This document shows, one piece after another, positions 15,954 through 23,209 of a stretch of DNA of 24,118 nucleotides (the first letter of the stretch is position 1; every line of letters begins with the position of its first letter). Location: positions 1-24,118 of the forward strand of contig DHKB01000054.1 in the NCBI GenBank assembly GCA_002407045.1. Direction: 5' to 3'. The notes beneath the pieces were generated by a model. It made no database searches. It was not told the origin of the DNA and saw nothing but the letters and a program-made list of their open reading frames with translations. Both the position numbers and the translations under genes were made by a program. The stretch comes from Candidatus Bruticola papionis (GTDB lineage: Bacteria; Vulcanimicrobiota; Xenobia; Xenobiales; Xenobiaceae).

Positions 15954-16589
15954 TTAGAATAAGTCCATTTCTACAATATGCCAACCTTTATCACCGGGAG
16001 CATAGACAAAGCGTCCCAAACGCAGATATATGGTCATATAATGAATTTGATCGGCCGTTTCTTCTACAAAATCCATAGACTTGGAGCTAATAATAGGTAC
16101 AGCCGAAGAGACCTCAATATTACCATTTTCCAAAGTTCTATATTGACAAAATTCCAAAGTGAAAGGATCTAACACATAATCCTTGTTGTTAAAGACGTCA
16201 GTATGAAAAGCTTCATAGGCGTCGCGAATCTCTTCGGCTGCCTGAGCATTTTCTGGGTGGCGTTGAGCATATTCCAGAGCCGAACTTTCTATGCAATCAT
16301 GTAACATAGAAAGAACTTTTTTGACATCTTTCTCTTTATAAGCGGAATAAAGCTCGCGCAAATTTGTTTTAATTTGGGCTTTAGCTTCGGCAGAAACTGG
16401 CTTATTGGTAGCTTTTAAGCGTTGGGCCGAGCCATTGGGAGTTTCTGGCACATAGACGTCAACATCGTCGTTGATAGGAAAACGCTCAGCCTCATTTGGC
16501 TCAGCCCAAGACGGCAGTCCTATGGCTGATACTATGGCCAAAGTATAAATAGCACTCCTAGCCCAACAAGACCAATTTGTCTTCTTCAC
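15954..16589 (-). CDS. secreted protein of unknown function, possibly NTF2-like
   Basis: This 211-aa protein starts at GTG with GAAGGA and AGAAGG close upstream (16593-16605). The first 29 residues are a clear signal peptide (basic MKK, hydrophobic core, SWA before Glu30). The mature part has an acidic start, then a helix (about 68-90, ELYSAYKEKDVKKVLSML) followed by mixed beta-rich sequence ending in WHIVEMDLF. A helix with a short 'amount of work' pattern followed by curved strands resembles NTF2-like or SnoaL-like domains, but the match is only by shape. I do not recognise a family. It is first in a unit with rlmN and the FHA gene, with a promoter at 16660-16688. An envelope or periplasmic location is the only firm inference. 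Confidence 0.8.
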   Translation of the reverse strand: MKKTNWSCWARSAIYTLAIVSAIGLPSWAEPNEAERFPINDDVDVYVPETPNGSAQRLKATNKPVSAEAKAQIKTNLRELYSAYKEKDVKKVLSMLHDCIESSALEYAQRHPENAQAAEEIRDAYEAFHTDVFNNKDYVLDPFTLEFCQYRTLENGNIEVSSAVPIISSKSMDFVEETADQIHYMTIYLRLGRFVYAPGDKGWHIVEMDLF

Positions 16590-16659
16590 GCTTCCTTCAC
16601 CTTCTCTACTCTCTGTCGCTATCAGAACGCCATGAACGCCTTTAGCCTAACTGAAAGCC

Positions 16660-16688
16660 ATTATAGACGTACAGCCTAAAAGCAGCAA
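16660..16688 (-). promoter_or_regulatory. promoter for the secreted-protein/rlmN/FHA unit
   Basis: On the minus strand, TTGCTG (16688-16683), a 17-base spacer and a perfect TATAAT (16665-16660) form a sigma70-like promoter. Transcription would begin near 16653, about 64 bases before the GTG at 16589. The position just before the three-gene unit fits. Confidence 0.55.
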
Positions 16689-16712
16689 GCTTCAGCCCAA
16701 ATTTGAACTATT

Positions 16713-17567
16713 TTAAGTTAAAGAAGAAAGATTTGCTAAAGTTTCCGCTTTAAATTTATCTACTAAACTACTTAAATAAGCCGCTGGACTGAGTTGCGGT
16801 TGTTCCAATAAGGGATGTAAATCCATAAACAGCTCTAACATATTGGCTTCATCGGGAGCATAAGCATCGGCATAAGTAGCGTTGGCCTCTCGACGTCCAC
16901 GAGTAGCTAAGTGATAATTTTTGCCACCACTAATTTGTGAATCATATAATTCCATAAGAGCGCTATTTAAATTGGGACGCTGCCCTACATCGAAAGCGCG
17001 ACGCTCAGCTAAAGGAAGCCAATCTAAACTGCGCCACACTTCACCACCGTAAAATTCTTGCGGGTAATATTCTTCTCCCAATTCGCGCAAAGCTTCGATA
17101 ACTAAAAGCACTACAGCTAAGTGAGTTTTATGACGATCGGCTAAATTGTGGGTAAAAATAACTTGGGGACGTGAAGCTTTGATTATAGCTTTAAAATCGT
17201 TTTTCACATCTTTACGATTTTGCTCGCGCACCTGAACGCTAGTATATCCTAAAGAAGCTAAAGCAGCATAGTTTCCCAAGTAAGCGGCTTTTTTCTGCTC
17301 TTGCAAACGAATAAGGCGCATTTCTTCATCTGTAACAGATGCATAAGCACCGATACGCGAACTTCCTCCGCCATCGGTAGCCGTTACGCCGGCAAAAAAT
17401 TTACCCTGACCAGCCAAGCCTTCCAAAATGCCATGCCAAGCCATAAACTCAATATCGTCAGGATGAGCTCCTATAGCTAAATGAGTAACTCTAGCTAAAG
17501 CTTCTTTTATTTCAGTTCTATCTGGAACAAAAAATATACCGCGTGGATTTTTTAATTGTATAGTCAT
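16713..17567 (-). CDS. PIG-L family deacetylase (LmbE-like)
   Basis: This 284-aa protein belongs to the zinc-dependent PIG-L/LmbE family, which removes acetyl groups from N-acetylglucosamine conjugates. The metal-binding AHPDD motif is at 34-38 (His35, Asp38), and the distal histidine is His149 in DRHKTH (144-149). ATDGGGSSR (63-71) and the R-x-x-E helix (Arg87 to Glu90) also fit. Family members act in mycothiol or bacillithiol synthesis, GPI anchors and antibiotic sugars; the substrate here cannot be told. No glycosyltransferase or thiol ligase lies next to it. There is no signal peptide, so it is cytosolic. The ATG at 17567 has no Shine-Dalgarno; a TATAAA at about 17573-17578 lies so close that a leaderless start is possible. 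Confidence 0.88.
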   Translation of the reverse strand: MTIQLKNPRGIFFVPDRTEIKEALARVTHLAIGAHPDDIEFMAWHGILEGLAGQGKFFAGVTATDGGGSSRIGAYASVTDEEMRLIRLQEQKKAAYLGNYAALASLGYTSVQVREQNRKDVKNDFKAIIKASRPQVIFTHNLADRHKTHLAVVLLVIEALRELGEEYYPQEFYGGEVWRSLDWLPLAERRAFDVGQRPNLNSALMELYDSQISGGKNYHLATRGRREANATYADAYAPDEANMLELFMDLHPLLEQPQLSPAAYLSSLVDKFKAETLANLSSLT

Positions 17568-17685
17568 AGTTTTTATTTATAAACGATCCCAAGAAAAATA
17601 TGCCAGCTAAAATTATGCCATGTCGGCGCAATCTTCAAGTCACTGTTAATTGACATAAGCAAGACACGGACCAATATGGCATAGA

Positions 17686-17714
17686 CTGTTGTTAGTATCT
17701 ACATCTAACAACAG
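17686..17714. other. perfect 10-bp hairpin with no clear T-tract
   Basis: CTGTTGTTAG (17686-17695) pairs perfectly with 17705-17714 around a 9-base loop. It lies 24 bases past the stop of the 182-aa gene on the minus strand. Neither strand has a T-run directly after it, so it is a weak terminator at best. A plus-strand TTGACA at 17650-17655 lies upstream, with TATGGC at 17675-17680 as a poor -10 (19-base spacer), so a short plus-strand RNA is conceivable. Confidence 0.4.
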
Positions 17715-17738
17715 CTTTATAATTCTAGCACAACTTTT

Positions 17739-18287
17739 TTAGAGCTGCGTTCTAGTTCTAGTTACTTCAACTTCGTAATCGCCATCATTAGACCACGATT
17801 CTATTAAGCTCCCTTTAGAAAAAATAGCTTCATAGTTATCATTATGAGCGATAAAAATTTCTTCAGCAAACCAAATGCCACGAGCGAACATAAGAATCTC
17901 GTCATCAAAGTGGAGTATTAAAGCGACATCAAATTCCACCTGATATTCGCCATGATTTACATCTATACGATCACTCAAAAGCTCTACTTGGCTAATACTT
18001 TTATTTACTGTAAATTTCTTAGTATCAGCTTTTAAATAAGGCTTAAACGGCTCATTTTGGTTAACTGAAGCGCAAGAAAAGCAAGCAACGTCTTCTTCAC
18101 CATCAAAAAATGAAAACGCTTTAGGCTCATTGCTTATATCAATGGCTAATCCATCAAGATTTAAACTCAAATTGCCATAGGTGTAAGATCCAAATTTATT
18201 GAAGACACACTCATAAGATTCCAAACGGTGTCCTTTCAGATCGGCTAGAGAAGCCTTCATGGCAGACGTAAAACCAGCATGCAACAT
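17739..18287 (-). CDS. hypothetical protein, 182 aa
   Basis: I do not recognise this protein. It has no signal peptide, membrane segment or clear catalytic motif. The sequence is rich in acidic and aromatic residues, with an alternating beta-type pattern in the middle (strands near 96-107 and 113-135) and a C-terminus rich in Asp, Glu, Thr and Arg. Small, acidic, single-domain proteins of this kind include immunity-type proteins, but no toxin gene lies beside it, so this is only a thought. The gene has a more AT-rich look than tkt and tal. The ATG at 18287 has no Shine-Dalgarno; a second ATG at 18260 (residue 10) is an alternative. It sits between terminators or hairpins on both sides and is probably transcribed alone. 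Confidence 0.65.
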   Translation of the reverse strand: MLHAGFTSAMKASLADLKGHRLESYECVFNKFGSYTYGNLSLNLDGLAIDISNEPKAFSFFDGEEDVACFSCASVNQNEPFKPYLKADTKKFTVNKSISQVELLSDRIDVNHGEYQVEFDVALILHFDDEILMFARGIWFAEEIFIAHNDNYEAIFSKGSLIESWSNDGDYEVEVTRTRTQL

Positions 18288-18302
18288 AATTTTTCACTCA
18301 CT

Positions 18303-18339
18303 AAACGAAAACGAGCTGAATCTGAGTAGATCCAGCTCG
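18303..18339 (-). terminator. intrinsic terminator of transaldolase
   Basis: On the minus strand CGAGCTG-G-ATCT pairs with AGAT-T-CAGCTCG (18339-18312) around a 4-base loop, with a single G-U pair, then TTTTCGTTT. Read on the plus strand the G-U becomes an A-C mismatch, so the hairpin evolved for minus-strand RNA. A CTTTTT on the plus side could also make it work in reverse. It lies 45 bases past the tal stop. Confidence 0.85.
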
Positions 18340-18383
18340 CCTTTTTAGCTTGACTCGAACAAAGAATGTTCGCGAACTAAATA

Positions 18384-19514
18384 CTAGGCTAAAAGTTTAG
18401 CGCGTTTTTCGGTGACAGCGGCCAAAAGTTGCTCATAAGCTACAGCAAACTTCTTGACGCCATCAGTCATCAAAACATTGTCAGTTACGTCAGCCAGATC
18501 TTGACCGCTCTTGGCAAAGTTTTCAATGTAGATATGAGACTGAGCGATAGCTTCAGGAGTTAAGGTCTCTTTAACAGTACCGTGATCGGCAAAAGCAGCC
18601 ACAGTATTATCGGGCATAGTGTTGACGCAATTGGGGCCAATTAAATCGTCGACATACAAAGTATCTTTGTAAGCGGGATTCTTGGTGCTGGTACTGGCCC
18701 AAAGAGGACGCTGCACGGGAGCACCTAAAGCGGCCAGCTTCTGCCAGCGCTCGGTGTTGGTCTTGTTTAAGAAGAGCTCGTAAGCTAAGCAAGCGTTGGC
18801 TACAGCCATCTTGCCACGCAAGTCGCCATACTTCTCAATCAAGCTGGCGTCGGCAGCGTAAGCTTTGTCTAGGCGCTTGTCGCATTCGGTATCGACACGG
18901 CTAATGAAGAAGCTAGCTACGGAATTGACGCCCTTAAGAGATAAGCCTTGAGCAGCTCTCTTCTCTAAACCGCGCATCCAAGCTTCGATAACTTCAGCAT
19001 ATCTCTCGACGGAGAAAAGCAAAGTAACGTTGACGCTTACACCTTCAGCAATTAAAGCTTCAACTACAGGCAAACCTTCTTTGGTAGCCGGAACTTTTAT
19101 CATCAAATTGGGACGATCTACTTTAGCAACCAATTCACGAGCTTGCTTTAAACTAGCTTCGGTTTCGTGAGCCAAAGTGGGATTGAGCTCTAAACTGACA
19201 AAACCGTCAGTACCGCCGGAAGTCTCAAAGAGTCCTTTGAATACGTCGCAAGCGGAGCGTACGTCTTCGGTCATAAGCTCCCAAACAATGGGTTCAGCTT
19301 CCATACCGAGTTTGGCTAAACGCAAAATCTCTTCGTCATAGATAGAGCTTTTGGAAATAGAGCTCTGGAAGATGGAAGGGTTGGAAGTTTGACCACGCAC
19401 TCCGCCTTCAGCTATAAGTTTAGCCAAAGAACCGTCAGCAAACATCTCTCGTTTGAGATTGTCCAACCAAGGACTTACACCGGCTTTGTTGAGCTCAACT
19501 AAAAGATTAGACAT
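18384..19514 (-). CDS. tal: transaldolase
   Basis: This 376-aa protein is the long transaldolase form found in actinobacteria and cyanobacteria. It transfers a dihydroxyacetone unit between sedoheptulose-7-phosphate and glyceraldehyde-3-phosphate in the non-oxidative pentose phosphate pathway. The N-terminal SPWLDNL (14-20) and TSNPSIF (43-49) motifs and the Schiff-base Lys140 in LMIKVPAT are present. ASTSTKNPAYKDT (near 274-286) and TMPDNT (299-304) are further family signatures. No fusion to glucose-6-phosphate isomerase is seen. AAAGGA (19525-19530) lies ten bases before the ATG. It follows tkt by 87 bases, with a hairpin between them but no T-tract, so the two are probably co-transcribed and end at the terminator at 18303-18339. 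Confidence 0.97.
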   Translation of the reverse strand: MSNLLVELNKAGVSPWLDNLKREMFADGSLAKLIAEGGVRGQTSNPSIFQSSISKSSIYDEEILRLAKLGMEAEPIVWELMTEDVRSACDVFKGLFETSGGTDGFVSLELNPTLAHETEASLKQARELVAKVDRPNLMIKVPATKEGLPVVEALIAEGVSVNVTLLFSVERYAEVIEAWMRGLEKRAAQGLSLKGVNSVASFFISRVDTECDKRLDKAYAADASLIEKYGDLRGKMAVANACLAYELFLNKTNTERWQKLAALGAPVQRPLWASTSTKNPAYKDTLYVDDLIGPNCVNTMPDNTVAAFADHGTVKETLTPEAIAQSHIYIENFAKSGQDLADVTDNVLMTDGVKKFAVAYEQLLAAVTEKRAKLLA

Positions 19515-19553
19515 TAAAAAATGTTCCTTTCCAAATTGAAGACAGGACTTGCC

Positions 19554-19580
19554 ATCCCGCGCCCTATTCGAGCGCAGGAT
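19554..19580 (-). other. 9-bp hairpin in the tkt-tal intergenic spacer
   Basis: On the minus strand ATCCTGCGC (19580-19572) pairs fully with GCGCGGGAT (19562-19554) through one U-G pair around a 9-base loop. On the plus strand that pair is a C-A mismatch, so the fold belongs to the tkt-tal mRNA. No T-tract follows. It may protect the tkt 3' end or set the tkt:tal ratio. Confidence 0.5.
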
Positions 19581-19601
19581 CTCCTCTGCGAAAAAGAGCG
19601 A

Positions 19602-21608
19602 TTACTTAAGTAACTCTTTAGCGTGGGCAACTGTATTTTCTACAGTCAGTCCGAACTTCTCGTACAAAACTTCAAAGGGAGCAGAAGCGCCGAAATGATC
19701 GATACCTAAAGCTAATCCTTTATCGCCTACGTATTTGCCCCAACCGAAAGTGGAAGCGGCTTCTACGGATACGCGAGCGGTAATGTGCTTAGGCAATACT
19801 TCTTCGCGATAAGCAGCATCCTGAGCCTCGAAAAGCTCCCAAGAGGGGAAGCTGACAACGCGGGTAGGAATACCTTCGGCTTGCAATACCTCGCGAGCTT
19901 TCAAAATGATGGTTACTTCAGAACCGGAAGCCATCAAGATAACCTTGGGCTCAGCGCCTTCAGCTTCGGCCAAAATGTAGGCACCACGACGCAAGCCTTC
20001 GGCGGGAGCGTATTTGGTACGATCCAAAGTGGGCAAATTCTGACGAGTTAAAGCTAAACCGACAGGGCCTTCGCGGTGGGTAATAGCCACTTTCCAAGCT
20101 TCGGCAGTTTCGTTGGCATCGCAAGGACGCAACAAAGTAAAGTTAGGAATAATGCGTAAGGAGGCCAAATGCTCGATAGGCTGGTGAGTGGGACCATCTT
20201 CGCCTAAACCGATAGAGTCGTGAGTCCAGACGTGGATACCGTTAAGGCCCATCAAAGCACCTAAGCGAACAGAACCGCGCATATAGTCGGCAAAGACCAA
20301 GAAAGTGGCGTCGTAGGCGTGGAGACCGCCGTGCAACATAATGCCGTTGGTTACAGCAGCCATACCGTGTTCGCGAATACCAAAGTGGATATTGCGACCT
20401 TCGTGATGCTCGGGACTCTGAGCAGGAGAACCTTTAATAAGAGTCTTAGTGGAAGGCTCTAAGTCGGCGGAGCCACCGATAAGGTTGGGCAAACGCTCGG
20501 CAATAGCGTTGATAACTTTTCCGGAAGAAACGCGAGTAGCCATGCCCTTAGCATCGGGCTCGAAGGTGATAAGATCTTTGTCCCAACCTTCAGGAAGTTT
20601 ACCTTCCATCCAGTTTTCAAACTCGGCAGCTAATTCTGGATATTCTTTAGCATAGGCAGCGAAAAGTTCATTCCAAGCGGCGTGCTCTTGAGCGCCTTTA
20701 GCCTGGATCTTGCTGCAAGTGGCATATACTTCGGCGGGCACATAGAATTTCTCGTGCTCAGGCAATCCCATAACCTTCTTGGTGGCGGCAATTTCTTCTT
20801 CGCCAAAGGGAGTGCCATGAGAAGCGGAAGTATCTTGCATCTTGGGAGAAGGATAAGCGATGTGAGATCTTACCGAAATTAAGGAAGGACGAGGATCCTT
20901 CTGAGCTGCGGCAATAGCAGCTTCAAAAGCGGCAGTATCGTTAGCGTCTTCGACGCGCTGAGTGTGCCAACCGTAAGCGTCATAACGAGCTACGCGATCT
21001 TCGGTAAAGGCAATATCGGTATTGCCTTCAATGGTAATGCGGTTGTCATCATAAATGGCAATCAGTTTGCCTAAGCCCAAAGTAGCAGCTAAAGAGCCAG
21101 CTTCGGAAGTAATACCTTCCATAAGGTCGCCGTCAGAGCAGAACACGTAAGTGTAGTGATCCATGACATTGAAGTTGGGGCGGTTGAAATAAGAAGCGAT
21201 GTAGCGCTCAGCTAAAGCGAAACCTACGGCGCTGGAAAGTCCCTGGCCCAAAGGACCGGTCGTCATTTCGACACCGGCAGTGTGGCCGTATTCGGGATGT
21301 CCGGGAGTAAGAGAGCCCCACTGACGGAAGTTTTTCAAATCGTCAAGAGTAAGGCCGTATCCGGAAAGATGCAGCAAACTGTAGATGAGCATAGAAGCGT
21401 GTCCACAGGACAGAATAAAGCGGTCGCGATTGTGCCAGTGAGGATCTTTAGGATCATGTTTCATGATCTTGCTGAACATAGTCCAACCTAAAGGAGCTAG
21501 AGCCATAGCGGCGCCAGGGTGACCGGAACGAGCTTGCTGAGGGCCGTCCATAGCCAAACCACGAATAACGTCAATGCAAAGTTTATCGCCTGCTAACTTA
21601 CTACTCAA
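19602..21608 (-). CDS. tkt: transketolase
   Basis: I place the start at TTG 21608, giving 668 aa, the normal length for the family. AAGGAG (21618-21623) lies nine bases ahead of it and the N-terminus then reads MSSKLAGDKLC. A GTG at 21665 would add 19 residues and sits right after a T7 run with no Shine-Dalgarno. The thiamine-diphosphate enzyme moves two-carbon units in the non-oxidative pentose phosphate pathway. The SGHPGA motif with His30, the TPP/Mg2+ motif around Asp159 and Asn189, and the catalytic Glu413 in IREHG are present. The pyrimidine domain and C-terminal domain are complete. It is the first gene of a tkt-tal unit. Confidence 0.96.
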   Translation of the reverse strand: MSSKLAGDKLCIDVIRGLAMDGPQQARSGHPGAAMALAPLGWTMFSKIMKHDPKDPHWHNRDRFILSCGHASMLIYSLLHLSGYGLTLDDLKNFRQWGSLTPGHPEYGHTAGVEMTTGPLGQGLSSAVGFALAERYIASYFNRPNFNVMDHYTYVFCSDGDLMEGITSEAGSLAATLGLGKLIAIYDDNRITIEGNTDIAFTEDRVARYDAYGWHTQRVEDANDTAAFEAAIAAAQKDPRPSLISVRSHIAYPSPKMQDTSASHGTPFGEEEIAATKKVMGLPEHEKFYVPAEVYATCSKIQAKGAQEHAAWNELFAAYAKEYPELAAEFENWMEGKLPEGWDKDLITFEPDAKGMATRVSSGKVINAIAERLPNLIGGSADLEPSTKTLIKGSPAQSPEHHEGRNIHFGIREHGMAAVTNGIMLHGGLHAYDATFLVFADYMRGSVRLGALMGLNGIHVWTHDSIGLGEDGPTHQPIEHLASLRIIPNFTLLRPCDANETAEAWKVAITHREGPVGLALTRQNLPTLDRTKYAPAEGLRRGAYILAEAEGAEPKVILMASGSEVTIILKAREVLQAEGIPTRVVSFPSWELFEAQDAAYREEVLPKHITARVSVEAASTFGWGKYVGDKGLALGIDHFGASAPFEVLYEKFGLTVENTVAHAKELLK

Positions 21609-21617
21609 AGGAACAGT

Positions 21618-21623
21618 CTCCTT
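21618..21623 (-). promoter_or_regulatory. strong ribosome binding site deciding the transketolase TTG start
   Basis: AAGGAG on the minus strand lies nine bases before TTG at 21608. It is one of the best Shine-Dalgarno matches in the window, while the alternative GTG at 21665 has none. Confidence 0.7.
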
Positions 21624-21663
21624 AAATTTAGTTTTACCCGATTGAGGACGAGGGAAATTTTTC

Positions 21664-21708
21664 ACAAAAAAAGCGCCAAGGAAACATAGGCTTCCCGGCC
21701 CAAGGCTT
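21664..21708 (-). terminator. terminator-like hairpin ahead of tkt (phosphatase terminator or tkt attenuator)
   Basis: Read on the minus strand, AAGCC (21708-21704) can pair with GGCGCTT (21677-21671, one bulged C), and inside it GGGAA pairs with TTTCC around a 7-base loop. A T7 run (21672-21666) follows directly. It lies 136 bases past the phosphatase stop and only about 55 bases ahead of the tkt start. It therefore either ends the phosphatase transcript with a tkt promoter squeezed downstream, or attenuates tkt. Confidence 0.45.
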
Positions 21709-21843
21709 AATTTTCTGCTTCAGCCTCAATTATCTTGAAAAAATGTACCCCTAGCTTTATACATTATTAGCACGCTCTCCTGCCTATTTCTCGCGCTAAT
21801 ATACCGTAAAAAATAACTCGAAAAATATAACTACTGAACAAGT

Positions 21844-23022
21844 TCAGCTCTTTTTACTCTTCCCTAGCTCTTTAGCCACCAAAGTTTTTTGCGGATTCCA
21901 CTTTACGCCTTTTTTAACTTCCATAACTAAAATGGCTAAGTCGTCGTCCGGAGCACCACCAGTATGACGCAAGACAGCCAATTCCAACTGTTTGGCTAAA
22001 TCTTCAGCCGATAAAGTAGAATGTTCTTGCAAAAACTTGACGACCCGTTCAAAAGTAAAAAATTCCCCTTCGCTGTTGCGAGCCTCGGTCAAGCCGTCAG
22101 TAAAAAGAATTACTCTATCGCCCCCATCCAAAGTAATCGACTTCTCTTCCCAAACACTTTCTTCAAAAGCTCCTATGGGCACTCCGTCGGTATGCAATTG
22201 CTGTACAGAACCGTCGTCTTTAAGCAATAAAGCCGTATCGTGGCCGCCGGACGCGTAAGTAAGTATGCTGCTTTCTTCGTTGAATACGCCGTAAAATAAA
22301 GTAGTAAACCAGGTATTATCATCGCGCCACAATCCCAAAAGGCGCTGATTTAAAATTCCTAAAATCTGAGCGGGAGACGAGCTCTTTTTTCCCCATTCAA
22401 AGAAAAAGCTCATAACTATGGACATAACCATAGAAGCGGGCACGCCTTTGCCCATAACATCACCCAAACAAAAGACAATAAATTTTTCCTGAAAAGGACG
22501 GAAATAATAAAAGTCGCCGCCTACACTGCGGCAAGGTTGCATGATACCACACAGTTTTACTCTGCCTATTTCACAGTTTGGCGGCACTAAAGCTCGTTGC
22601 AAAGTTCTGGCACGATCGACATCATGTTCAAGATCAGCATCTTTGCGACGACGGCGGGCCGCTCCCTCAACTGTGATAATGGTAAAAGCAGCTACAATAG
22701 CCCACTTGGCAAATTCAAAAGCAGACCAGCTGAGCATATCGGCCAGGTTCATTTCCTGACGGCTCCACAAACCTACCAGCAAAAGGATATAAGCCGGAGG
22801 TAACACAATCAAGCCTTTGCGTTTAAAAAATAAACAAGCCAAAAAAACCGGTATAGAGAACCAATTGTAAGGCAATCCGCCAATATCAAAAGCGATAGCT
22901 GCCGTCGAAGCTATAAGTAAAAAGATAATTAAAAAAAACAGCAAGCGATGATGTATAGGAGAAAGGCATTGTAACGTCGCGCTTTCTACCATCTTGCCGA
23001 GCCAGTTTAATAATCTGTTCAC
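21844..23022 (-). CDS. membrane PP2C-type (SpoIIE/RsbU family) serine phosphatase
   Basis: This 392-aa protein begins at GTG with GAGG (23031-23034) eight bases upstream. The N-terminal part has about four membrane segments (roughly 26-45, 54-66, 70-86, 106-118). A charged coiled linker (121-148, RRRRK then LEHDVDRARTLQ) leads to a SpoIIE-type PPM phosphatase domain (about 150-370). The metal-binding aspartates are Asp170 (VGGD), Asp188 (GDVMGKG), Asp309 (FTDG) and Asp360 (PDDD), so the domain looks active. Relatives such as RsbU and SpoIIE dephosphorylate anti-sigma-factor antagonists in partner-switching systems. No STAS protein or anti-sigma kinase lies in the window, so the partner must be elsewhere. 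There is no periplasmic sensor domain of size; the membrane part itself or a partner protein would sense the signal. A small palindrome (21834-21847) overlaps its stop codon. Confidence 0.93.
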   Translation of the reverse strand: MNRLLNWLGKMVESATLQCLSPIHHRLLFFLIIFLLIASTAAIAFDIGGLPYNWFSIPVFLACLFFKRKGLIVLPPAYILLLVGLWSRQEMNLADMLSWSAFEFAKWAIVAAFTIITVEGAARRRRKDADLEHDVDRARTLQRALVPPNCEIGRVKLCGIMQPCRSVGGDFYYFRPFQEKFIVFCLGDVMGKGVPASMVMSIVMSFFFEWGKKSSSPAQILGILNQRLLGLWRDDNTWFTTLFYGVFNEESSILTYASGGHDTALLLKDDGSVQQLHTDGVPIGAFEESVWEEKSITLDGGDRVILFTDGLTEARNSEGEFFTFERVVKFLQEHSTLSAEDLAKQLELAVLRHTGGAPDDDLAILVMEVKKGVKWNPQKTLVAKELGKSKKS

Positions 23023-23209
23023 TTTAAGTTCCTCTTGACGCTTACCGTCGTTTGTATCTGCGCGAAAAAAAATTCAGCAGTGGATCTTCCCAATGGGCTC
23101 TTTCTCTCCTTCAAAACTGCCAGCCACTGCCATTTGGACAGTATGCACCAGTCATCCGTATCAGCCGGAAAGAAAGGAACAATTTTAGTTAATCTGAATT
23201 TAACCGACT

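Noticed and set aside
21665..21667. GTG at 21665 as the transketolase start
   Set aside because: It directly follows a T7 run, has no Shine-Dalgarno and gives an extra N-terminal stretch. TTG at 21608 has AAGGAG at nine bases.
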